The translations under genes were made by a program, and so were the position numbers. The notes beneath the pieces are model-generated. The model was given only the letters and a program-made list of their open reading frames with translations. It did no database searches and was not told the origin of the DNA. Shown piece after piece: positions 1 to 5,778 of a DNA stretch of 7,841 bases; the first letter of the stretch is position 1, and each line of letters starts with the position of its first letter. Source of the DNA: an uncultured Caulobacteraceae bacterium. GTDB taxonomy: Bacteria; Pseudomonadota; Alphaproteobacteria; Caulobacterales; Caulobacteraceae. The stretch is taken from NCBI GenBank assembly GCA_937910255.1, contig CALEOQ010000212.1, positions 1 to 7,841 on the forward strand, in the 5' to 3' direction.

Positions 1-1
1 G

Positions 2-160
2 CGGAACGATGCCGGGGCAGCAGCACGGAGCCTGCGGGACCTTGTCGACGATGATGGGAGCGACAGATCCGATCCACGAGTAGGCTGGCGCCGAGTGTAT
101 GAGACCGATGTGGTGGCAGGTCGTGTCGATCCCTTCGAAGCAGTGTATTCGATCGACTGA
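2..160 (+). CDS. C-terminal fragment of an unidentified protein (5' end outside the window)
   Basis: This frame is open from the left edge to a TGA at 158-160, giving 52 codons with no in-frame ATG, so any real start lies outside the window. The other two + frames have stops within the first 90 bases. The peptide is rich in Asp and Arg and ends in VDPFEAVYSID; I do not recognise a family. The TGA overlaps the ATG of the NUDIX gene (TGATG), an arrangement typical of translational coupling and the main support for this frame being real. Against it, only 30 of 52 codons end in G or C, well below the neighbours. The - strand here is also free of stops in all three frames, so openness alone proves little. 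Function unknown. Confidence 0.45.
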   Translation, partial: RNDAGAAARSLRDLVDDDGSDRSDPRVGWRRVYETDVVAGRVDPFEAVYSID

Positions 161-612
161 TGGTGACCATTCCTCAGTTCGGCGTTCCTGAGCCCGGCCG
201 GGCCTATCCCGACAGGCCGGTGGCCTTCGGGGTTGGGGTCCGGCACGGCCTGGTGGCTCTGGTGCGGGTCGAGCCCGCCGATGGCCCCGCCCGCATCGAC
301 CTGCCCGGCGGCGGCATCGATCCCGGCGAAAACGCCGAGCAGGCCCTGGCGCGGGAGTTCGTCGAGGAGACCGGGCTGGAGGTCGCGGCCAAGGCGCGCC
401 TGACCCGGGCCGACCACTATTTCGTCAATGGCGCCGCGGAGGCCTACAACACCCGCGGCGTCTTCTTCGCCGTGGAGATCCTGGCCGAGCGCCCCGAACG
501 GAAGATCGAGGCCGACCACACCCTCTTCTGGCGACCGCCGGCCGAGGCCCTGACCCTGCTCAGCCGTGACAGCCACGCCTGGGCGATGGCCTGCTGGCTG
601 CGCCGCGGCTGA
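160..612 (+). CDS. NUDIX hydrolase domain protein
   Basis: A 150-residue single-domain NUDIX protein, a usual length for the superfamily. The full 23-residue Nudix box (GX5EX7REUXEEXGU) spans residues 51-73: G51, E57, R65-E66, E69-E70 and G72 are all present. The Glu residues bind the divalent metal used to hydrolyse a nucleoside diphosphate linked to another group. It is therefore predicted to be a catalytically competent, soluble cytoplasmic pyrophosphohydrolase. The substrate cannot be read from the sequence; house-cleaning of damaged nucleotides or ADP-ribose-type compounds are family possibilities only. No signal peptide or membrane segment is visible. The ATG at 160 has no convincing Shine-Dalgarno sequence and overlaps the stop of the preceding frame, so coupled translation is likely. 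folD follows 78 bases downstream with its own apparent promoter. Confidence 0.9.
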   Translation: MVTIPQFGVPEPGRAYPDRPVAFGVGVRHGLVALVRVEPADGPARIDLPGGGIDPGENAEQALAREFVEETGLEVAAKARLTRADHYFVNGAAEAYNTRGVFFAVEILAERPERKIEADHTLFWRPPAEALTLLSRDSHAWAMACWLRRG

Positions 613-631
613 AGGGCGCGATCTCACGGCG

Positions 632-660
632 TTGCGCCCTGCGCCGCCAGGGGCTAGGTG
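632..660 (+). promoter_or_regulatory. candidate sigma-70-type promoter for folD
   Basis: TTGCGC at 632-637 and TAGGTG at 655-660 are separated by 17 bases. The -10 box sits in a GCTAGG context resembling the GCTANAWC -10 element of Caulobacter housekeeping promoters. A transcript would begin near 667, leaving a short leader that contains the AGGAG site before ATG 691. The match is partial and it is called by eye. Confidence 0.35.
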
Positions 661-680
661 GCGGACCACAGCCTCACCTC

Positions 681-685
681 AGGAG
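681..685 (+). promoter_or_regulatory. ribosome binding site of folD (decides the start)
   Basis: AGGAG lies 5 bases before ATG 691. It favours this ATG over the in-frame GTG at 658, which would add 11 residues without a visible ribosome binding site and would lie inside the candidate promoter. Confidence 0.75.
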
Positions 686-690
686 TCGTC

Positions 691-1584
691 ATGCCCCAGG
701 CCCAGATCATCGACGGCAAGATCTATTCCGAACGCGTCCGCGCCGAGGTGGCGCAGGAGGTCGCGCGCCTGCGTCGGGACCATGAGATTCAGCCGGGCCT
801 GGCGGTGATCGTGGTCGGGGATGATCCGGCCAGCCAGGTCTATGTGAAGTCCAAGGGCGAGCAGTCCCTGGCCGCAGGCATGCATTCGGTCACCCACCGG
901 CTGCCGGCCGACGCCCATATCGACGAACTGCTACTGCTGATCGCCGGGCTCAATGAGGACGCCCGCATCCACGGCATCCTGTTGCAGCTGCCCCTGCCGG
1001 GCCATCTGGACCAGCGCGCGGCCCTGGCGGCCATCAGCCCCGACAAGGATGTGGACGGGCTGCATGTGGTCAACGCCGGTCGCCTGGCCAATGGGGAGCC
1101 GGCGCTCACCCCCTGCACGCCGCTGGGCTGCATGATCATGCTGCGCGAAACCCTGGGCGACCTGACGGGGAAGTCCGCCGTCGTGATTGGCCGCTCGGTC
1201 CTGGTGGGCCGGCCGGTGGCGCAGTTGCTCCTGCAGGCCGACTGCACGGTGACCATCGCCCATTCCCGCACCAAGGACCTGGCGGCCGTCTGCCGTCAGG
1301 CCGACATCCTGGTGGCTGCGGTGGGTCGACCGCGGATGATTCGTGGGGACTGGATCAAGCCGGGCGCTACGGTGATCGACGTGGGCGTCAACCGCGTGCC
1401 CTTCGACAATCCAGAGAAGGCTGCGGCCGGCAAGACCAAGCTGGTGGGCGACGTGGCCTTCAAGGAGGCGCGCGAGGTGGCCGGTTGGATCACGCCGGTG
1501 CCGGGCGGGGTCGGCCTGATGACCGTGGCCTGTCTGCTGCAGAACACTGTCACCGCCGCCAAGCGGCAAAACGGCGTCGATTAG
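691..1584 (+). CDS. folD: FolD, methylene-THF dehydrogenase / methenyl-THF cyclohydrolase
   Basis: The bifunctional enzyme interconverts 5,10-methylene-THF, 5,10-methenyl-THF and 10-formyl-THF with NADP (EC 1.5.1.5 / 3.5.4.9). It supplies one-carbon units in the cytoplasm for purine and formyl-Met synthesis. The 297-residue length from ATG 691 is normal for the family. Visible landmarks are the catalytic YVxxK motif (Y51, K55), the QLPLP segment with Q99, DKDVDG with D122, PCTP at 141-144, the nucleotide-binding loop GRSVLVGRP (167-175), DVGVNR (230-235) and the C-terminal signature at 271-278. That signature reads PGGVGLMT, whereas PGGVGPMT is usual, so L276 replaces a strongly conserved Pro. 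All catalytic residues I can place are intact, so activity is expected. The gene converges on the lipoprotein gene with 15 bases between stop codons and no terminator hairpin in the gap. Confidence 0.97.
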   Translation: MPQAQIIDGKIYSERVRAEVAQEVARLRRDHEIQPGLAVIVVGDDPASQVYVKSKGEQSLAAGMHSVTHRLPADAHIDELLLLIAGLNEDARIHGILLQLPLPGHLDQRAALAAISPDKDVDGLHVVNAGRLANGEPALTPCTPLGCMIMLRETLGDLTGKSAVVIGRSVLVGRPVAQLLLQADCTVTIAHSRTKDLAAVCRQADILVAAVGRPRMIRGDWIKPGATVIDVGVNRVPFDNPEKAAAGKTKLVGDVAFKEAREVAGWITPVPGGVGLMTVACLLQNTVTAAKRQNGVD

Positions 1585-1599
1585 GACGAGGCGAGAGGG

Positions 1600-2226
1600 C
1601 TAGGTTCCTGGGGCGCCCACCCGGTTCGACCAGTCGACCAGCTGGGTCAGCACCTGGGCGGTTCCGGCGTCAAATGCCGCGATGATCGCGCTGACGCGGT
1701 TGTCGCTCGCCCTGACCTCGGCTTCGAACACCTCCTCGTCGAGCAGCGCCCGATCGGCGCGGTTCACCAGGGTGGCGCGCAGGCGGACCCTGACCAACGG
1801 CGCGGCGTCCTGGCCGCGATCATAGACCACCTCGAACCGCCGCACATCGAGGCGCAGGACGCTCTCGGCGTTGCGCATCTCGCCGCGGGTGACCAGGCGG
1901 GCCGGGCCGGCATTGGCGTCGAAGGCCCGCTCGACCGCCTCTTCGAACAGTTCGCTGGCCGGGGCCACCCATCGGGCGCCGGCGATATAGGCCACCTCAT
2001 CGCCCGTGACGGTAAGGATGCGGTCGCCGCTGGCCGCCTGCACGAAGCCGGAGCTGGGCAGGACCAGGCCGAAGGTTGGGGCGGGCGGGGCGACGGTGGC
2101 CGCCGGATCGATCGCCGCCTCCAGGCGATAGAGCTGCGAGGGCTCGGCGTCGGGCAGCAGCGACACGCAGGCCGACAGGGCGAGTGCTGCGGCGGTCAGG
2201 CTGAGGGCGCGAAGGGCGGCGATCAT
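1600..2226 (-). CDS. PqiC-like ABC transport auxiliary lipoprotein (ABC_trans_aux family)
   Basis: A 208-residue predicted outer-membrane lipoprotein, last gene of the MCE operon. An Ala/Leu-rich signal peptide ends in the lipobox LSAC at 17-20, with C20 as the lipidated residue. The next residue is Val, not Asp, which by the enterobacterial Lol rule would favour outer-membrane sorting. The rest fits the PF03886-type auxiliary lipoprotein family that includes E. coli PqiC: a YRL segment soon after the lipidated Cys (33-35), then a DEVAYIAGARW stretch near 76-86, followed by an acidic/aromatic helix and beta-rich C-terminal half. The inferred role is to contact the MCE protein at the outer membrane and help pass lipid across the periplasm. 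Its ATG overlaps the MCE gene stop (ATGA, 4 bases), so the two are probably translationally coupled. Family assignment is from pattern recognition, not alignment. Confidence 0.85.
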   Translation of the reverse strand: MIAALRALSLTAAALALSACVSLLPDAEPSQLYRLEAAIDPAATVAPPAPTFGLVLPSSGFVQAASGDRILTVTGDEVAYIAGARWVAPASELFEEAVERAFDANAGPARLVTRGEMRNAESVLRLDVRRFEVVYDRGQDAAPLVRVRLRATLVNRADRALLDEEVFEAEVRASDNRVSAIIAAFDAGTAQVLTQLVDWSNRVGAPGT

Positions 2227-3161
2227 GGCTTCACCTCGATTTCCATGGCCGGCGCCTTGCCGACCACGCCGCGGGGATTGGAGCTGACCTCGTCGGTCAG
2301 GCGCGAAAGGGACTCGGCCGTCTCCTGCAGGCTTTCGGCGGCGCGGGTGATCTCCGGCAGGCCGTAGGTCGCGAAGTCGGAGGTCGGACCTTCGAGGCCG
2401 GCCAGGATCTTGCGCATATCGGCCGCGGCGGCCTCGGTCTCGGCGGCGGCTTCGCTGATGCTGGCCATCGCCGAGCGGCCATCTGTGTCGACGATCTCGC
2501 GGGTGGAGGCGGCCAGGGCGCGGGCCTCCTCGGCGGCTTCGCCGATGTTCTGCAGGGCGACCTGCGCGTCGGCGATGATGGCCTTGCGCTCGCGCAGCTC
2601 GGCGGTCACCGCCTGGGCGTCGGAAATGGCCGCGCCGAGCGTCAGGATATTCTCGTCCGAGAGGACCCGATTCACGCGATCCAGCGCCTCGACCGTGCGC
2701 GACAGCACGGTGCCGCCGCCCTCGAGCAGATCCGACAGGGTGCTCCGCTGGCTCTGGATGATGGGAACCTTGCCCTCGGGCGCGGCCTCTTTCAGCAGAG
2801 GCCGGGTCGAGGTGCCGGCGGTGATCTGCACATAGTTCAGGCCGGTGATCCCCTGGGGCTCCAGAGTGGCGAAGGAGTCGACGCGGATCGGCACGTCGGA
2901 GTTCACCCGGACGCGGGAGATGACGCGGCTGGGATTTGTCCGGTCCAGGGAGATGTCGGTCACCTCGCCGACCTTGATGCCGTTGAAGTGCACCTCGCCG
3001 CCCTCGGTCAGGCCGCGGACGGGGCCTTGGAACAGGATGTCATAGACATCGTAGTCCTGGGCGAAGGCGACGCGGGCCAGCCAGATGCTGAAGATCACCA
3101 GGCCGACGAACAGGATCAGGGTCGAAAGGCCCACCAGGGCGTAGTTGGCGTTCTTCTCCAT
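2223..3161 (-). CDS. MlaD-type MCE domain protein with long helical C-terminal tail
   Basis: The substrate-channel component of a lipid ABC transporter, 312 residues. A single N-terminal membrane helix (about 8-30) anchors it in the inner membrane with the bulk in the periplasm. One MCE domain follows at about 36-116, with the family-typical G-x-x-V-x-FNGIKVGEV strand (around 54-67) and GITGLNYVQI (104-113). Residues about 140-292 are Ala/Glu/Leu-rich and predicted almost entirely helical, likely coiled coil; they end in a Pro-containing tail. E. coli MlaD is only about 183 residues, so this tail is roughly 130 residues longer. Family knowledge says MCE proteins form hexameric rings; the tail would plausibly form a helical tunnel towards the outer membrane. 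The ATG is 2 bases past the ATPase stop, with GAGG 7 bases upstream (3169-3172). It overlaps the downstream lipoprotein gene by 4 bases. Confidence 0.92.
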   Translation of the reverse strand: MEKNANYALVGLSTLILFVGLVIFSIWLARVAFAQDYDVYDILFQGPVRGLTEGGEVHFNGIKVGEVTDISLDRTNPSRVISRVRVNSDVPIRVDSFATLEPQGITGLNYVQITAGTSTRPLLKEAAPEGKVPIIQSQRSTLSDLLEGGGTVLSRTVEALDRVNRVLSDENILTLGAAISDAQAVTAELRERKAIIADAQVALQNIGEAAEEARALAASTREIVDTDGRSAMASISEAAAETEAAAADMRKILAGLEGPTSDFATYGLPEITRAAESLQETAESLSRLTDEVSSNPRGVVGKAPAMEIEVKP

Positions 3162-3163
3162 GA

Positions 3164-4000
3164 TCAGGCCTCGCTCGCCTGGGCGCGGGCCTTGGCGGCG
3201 GCGCGCCCGCGGGGACCCAGGAAGTATTCCTGGATCCAGGGGTGGTCGGAGGTCTCCAGTTCAGCCACCGGCGCCTGGACGACCACCTTCTTGTCGGCGA
3301 CCACGGCGACGCGGTCAGTGATCGCATAGAGGCTGTCGAGGTCGTGGGTGATCATGAAGACCGTAAGGTGAAGGCTGTCGGAAAGATCGCGGATCAGTTC
3401 GTCGAAGGCGCCCGCCCCGATGGGGTCCAGGCCGGCCGTGGGCTCGTCCAGAAAGAGCAGGTCGGGGTCGAGCGCAAGGGCCCGGGCGAGCGCCGCGCGT
3501 TTGCGCATGCCGCCGGACAGCTCGGCCGGCTTGAGGGCGCCGGCGTCTGGGCGCAGGCCGACCAGGGCGATCTTGAGATCGGCCAGTTCCTCCATCTCGC
3601 GGGCCGACAGGCGGGTGTGTTCGCGCATGGGCGCCTCGACATTCTCGCGCACGGTCAGGTTGGAGAAGAGGGCGCCGTGCTGGAAGAGAACGCCCCAGCG
3701 CCGTTCCAGTCCCGCCGCCTCCCGCGCCTTGTCCACCTCCTGCCCGAACACCTTGACCGAACCGCCCTCAGGCGATTTGAGCCCGATGATGGTGTTCAGC
3801 AGCACCGACTTGCCAGACCCCGACCCGCCGACCACGGCGACGATCTCGCCCCGGCGGACATTGAGGTCGAGACCGTCATGCACCACGTGGTCGCCGAACT
3901 GAGAGCGCAGGCCGGAGACCTCGATGACATAGTCGTTCGTCGGCGCCGCGTCTTCAGGGCCAGCGGGCTCGGGCGCGAGGGGGTGATCCAGGTCGGTCAA
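3164..4000 (-). CDS. MlaF-type ABC transporter ATPase
   Basis: The cytoplasmic ATPase that powers the lipid transporter, 278 residues. All nucleotide-binding motifs are intact: Walker A GGSGSGKS (58-65), Q-loop Q107, ABC signature LSGGM (161-165), Walker B LLFLDE (181-186) with catalytic E186, D-loop GLD (190-192) and switch His H219. The LSGGMRKR form of the signature is characteristic of the MlaF/TGD3 branch. A roughly 22-residue Pro/Glu/Asp-rich N-terminal extension precedes the ABC fold, and an Ala/Arg/Lys-rich tail ends it. The start is a TTG at 4000 that overlaps the permease stop as TTGA. GGAG lies 8 bases upstream and no in-frame ATG is close, so TTG is my preferred start. It sits between the permease and the MCE gene in one operon. 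Confidence 0.93.
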   Translation of the reverse strand: MTDLDHPLAPEPAGPEDAAPTNDYVIEVSGLRSQFGDHVVHDGLDLNVRRGEIVAVVGGSGSGKSVLLNTIIGLKSPEGGSVKVFGQEVDKAREAAGLERRWGVLFQHGALFSNLTVRENVEAPMREHTRLSAREMEELADLKIALVGLRPDAGALKPAELSGGMRKRAALARALALDPDLLFLDEPTAGLDPIGAGAFDELIRDLSDSLHLTVFMITHDLDSLYAITDRVAVVADKKVVVQAPVAELETSDHPWIQEYFLGPRGRAAAKARAQASEA

Positions 4001-5172
4001 ATGTCCAGCTCCATGTAGAGCAGGGCGAAGACGGCATCGATCATGATGATGGCGAAGATGGCGTGCACCACGGCAGCGGTCACCCGGCGGCCCAGGGATT
4101 CCACGTCGCCGCCGACCTCCATGCCTTGGCGACAGCCGATGCCGGCGATGACGATGGCCATGATCGGCGCCTTCGACAGGCCGACCCAGAAGTGGCTGGG
4201 ACCCACATATTCCAGGATGCGCTGGAAGAAGAAGTTGGGGCCGATGTCGAGCACGCTCCAGGTGACGGCCAGGCCGCCGCAGAGCCCGGCCAGGGTGGCC
4301 ACGAAGGTCAGCAGGGGAATGGTCACCAGCAGGGCCATGAAGCGGGGAAAGACCAGGGCTTCAAACGGATCGACGCCCATGACCTTCATGGCGTCCACCT
4401 CCTGGTTCATCTTCATCGAGCCGATCTCGGCGGCGAAGGATGAGGCCGAGCGGCCGGCCAGCAGGATGGCCGTGATCAGGATGTTGAATTCGCGCAGCAC
4501 GGCGACGCCGATGAGTTCGACGGCGAAGACCTGGGCCCCGAACTCGCGCAGCATATTGGCGCCCAGCAGGCCGACGACCGCGCCGATGAAGAAGGAGGTC
4601 ACCGCCACGATGGGGATGGCGTCCAGGCCGGCGCGCTCGGCCAGGGAGAACACCGAAGCCCAGCGGATTCGAAGCGGGTTCACAGCGCTCTTGCCGAGCA
4701 CGATCAGCAGGTGGCCCGCGAAGACGAGGGTGTCGAAGGCGTCATAGGCGGTGCCCACCACCCCCTTGCCGATCCGCACCGTCATCTCATGCCAGCCGCG
4801 GGGCTCGCGCTTGGGTTCGGCGCGCTTGGCGGCGGCGTCCGCCACCAGTTCGATCAGGCGGCGGTTTTCGGGGCGCGCATCCACCTGCGCCGGGTCCAGC
4901 TCGCCGCCAGCCGCCCGGATCAGGGCGAAGGCACCGGCGGTGTCGAGCTTGCCCACGTCGGTGAGATCGAAACGGCTGGCGGGTTCGCGCTTCAGAGCCT
5001 CGCCCAGCCGCCGGCCCTCACGCCCCAGGGCGTTCAGCGTCCAGTCGCCCGTGAGACGGACAGCGCGGTCGGCGCCGTCGCCCGTCAGCTCGAAGGCGGC
5101 TGGGGCTTCGTCCGAGGTCGAGACACTACTGATGGCGCTGCTCCGAACACGAGGCCGGCTGAATCGCCGCAA
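3997..5172 (-). CDS. MlaE-type lipid ABC permease with N-terminal STAS domain
   Basis: The inner-membrane permease of the MCE transporter, 391 residues. The N-terminal part (about 25-115) looks like a STAS domain, comparable to the separate MlaB protein of E. coli, with FDLTDVGKLDTAG at 68-80 as its core. Residues from about 130 on form the MlaE permease: a family-typical amphipathic start, several hydrophobic helices (about 185-205, 215-240, 280-305, 335-346, 365-388), and the cytoplasmic coupling segment EIG...NQEVDAMKVMGVDP (249-269). The permease part alone is about the size of E. coli MlaE. The start is taken as TTG 5172, with AGGG about 7 bases upstream and a TAG four codons upstream; the first in-frame Met is residue 130, after the STAS domain, and has no good ribosome site. 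It is the first gene of the operon and overlaps the ATPase gene by 4 bases. The exact start is uncertain. Confidence 0.92.
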   Translation of the reverse strand: MRRFSRPRVRSSAISSVSTSDEAPAAFELTGDGADRAVRLTGDWTLNALGREGRRLGEALKREPASRFDLTDVGKLDTAGAFALIRAAGGELDPAQVDARPENRRLIELVADAAAKRAEPKREPRGWHEMTVRIGKGVVGTAYDAFDTLVFAGHLLIVLGKSAVNPLRIRWASVFSLAERAGLDAIPIVAVTSFFIGAVVGLLGANMLREFGAQVFAVELIGVAVLREFNILITAILLAGRSASSFAAEIGSMKMNQEVDAMKVMGVDPFEALVFPRFMALLVTIPLLTFVATLAGLCGGLAVTWSVLDIGPNFFFQRILEYVGPSHFWVGLSKAPIMAIVIAGIGCRQGMEVGGDVESLGRRVTAAVVHAIFAIIMIDAVFALLYMELDI

Positions 5173-5369
5173 GCCCGAACCCTAGCAGAGCCAGGTCCTG
5201 GTTCGAACGTCTTATGGCCGAGGTTGTTCCATCCACAGGTAGCCGCACAAATTTCAATAGCTTGACCACGGATCTCGTCTCGCTTTCGCCCGATTTGACC
5301 GTGTAGAGAGGGCCTGTCTGTGGGTCGTCCGCAGGCAGGATTGAAATACCTATCAAGGCTGGGAGCGTT
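5173..5369. other. divergent intergenic region between lipid-transport operon and GIY-YIG-like gene
   Basis: These 197 bases must carry control signals for genes leaving in both directions. The base composition is visibly more AT-rich than in the flanking genes (for example 5249-5262 and 5339-5356). Two TTGACC boxes on the + strand (5262-5267 and 5295-5300) resemble -35 elements, but I find no matching -10 box 16-18 bases on. A short inverted repeat CCAGG-T-CCTGG lies at 5191-5201, followed directly by the palindrome TTCGAA (5202-5207). No RNA gene is convincing. Confidence 0.6.
5179..5207 (-). promoter_or_regulatory. weak candidate promoter of the lipid-transport operon
   Basis: Read on the - strand, TTCGAA (5207-5202) and TAGGGT (5184-5179) are 17 bases apart. 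The -10 box lies in a GCTAGGGT context like the Caulobacter-type element, but the -35 match to TTGACA is only about three of six. Transcription would start at or very near the TTG start codon, leaving little or no leader, which conflicts with using the AGGG ribosome site. A promoter further upstream is equally possible. Confidence 0.2.
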
Positions 5370-5738
5370 GTGTTGGCCCGCCAACTCGATTTCGTCGGCA
5401 AGTCCGGCACGACCTATCGTTACACCGCTCTGGAGGATGACCGCATCCCTCCGACGGCGGGCGCGAATTATGTGATCGCTGAACTGAACCAGGGCGCTGA
5501 GGCCCATGTGCTCTATGCCGGCGAAACCGAGAACGTCATGGGCTCGGACCTGGCCGCCCGGCTCGAAGAGGTTCGCGAGCGTTGGCGCGATGCCGAGTTG
5601 CTGCTGCGGCTCAATGTCCGCCGCGCCGTGCGACAGGCTGAGCAGGACGACTTGATCGCCGGCCTGTCGCCGCCGCTCAACGATGCGCCCGTGGCGCAGC
5701 CCGAGCCTCGCCAGGACGATCTCTCCCCAGAGGCCTGA
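5370..5738 (+). CDS. small divergent GIY-YIG-like protein
   Basis: A 122-residue cytoplasmic protein with no signal or membrane segment. Residues about 31-105 can be laid on the GIY-YIG nuclease fold: GANYVI (31-36) at the GIY strand, LYAGETEN (48-55) at the YIG strand, LAARL with R64 at the catalytic Arg position, QAEQDDLI (89-96) with E91 near the metal-binding Glu, and PPLN ending at N104. The Gly and Ile of GIY are replaced, but the Tyr pair (Y34, Y49), Arg, Glu and Asn are kept, so nuclease activity is possible but unproven. The 30-residue N-terminal part and acidic Pro-rich tail match nothing I know. The start is GTG 5370 with GGGAG at 5361-5365; TTG 5373 is equally good by spacing. YdcF follows in the same direction about 40 bases on. 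The function is unknown; a non-catalytic DNA-binding role is an alternative. Confidence 0.72.
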   Translation: MLARQLDFVGKSGTTYRYTALEDDRIPPTAGANYVIAELNQGAEAHVLYAGETENVMGSDLAARLEEVRERWRDAELLLRLNVRRAVRQAEQDDLIAGLSPPLNDAPVAQPEPRQDDLSPEA

Positions 5739-5778
5739 TCTGTTGGCGGGCGCCGCCGCCGTCGGGCAGACTTCGCCC

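Noticed and set aside
658..690. GTG at 658 as the folD start
   Set aside because: No ribosome site, the added 11 residues are not part of the FolD fold, and AGGAG precedes ATG 691 at ideal spacing.
3242..4018. 258-codon + strand frame opposite the ATPase gene
   Set aside because: It is the shadow of the ATPase coding strand, whose Walker A, signature and Walker B motifs settle the frame; the shadow product is rich in His/Arg/Asp without a fold pattern.
4783..4785. Internal ATG (permease codon 130) as the true permease start
   Set aside because: The upstream STAS-like sequence is well formed and in frame, and no ribosome site precedes this ATG; kept only as an alternative to test.
5195..5211. 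GGTTCGAAC resembling a tRNA T-loop
   Set aside because: The flanking bases do not form the 5-base T-stem and no acceptor, D or anticodon arm can be placed around it on either strand.
5126..5410. 94-codon - strand frame across the divergent intergenic region
   Set aside because: It overlaps the 5' end of the permease in another frame and the start of the GIY-YIG-like gene, has no family-like motifs, and would leave neither neighbour a promoter region.
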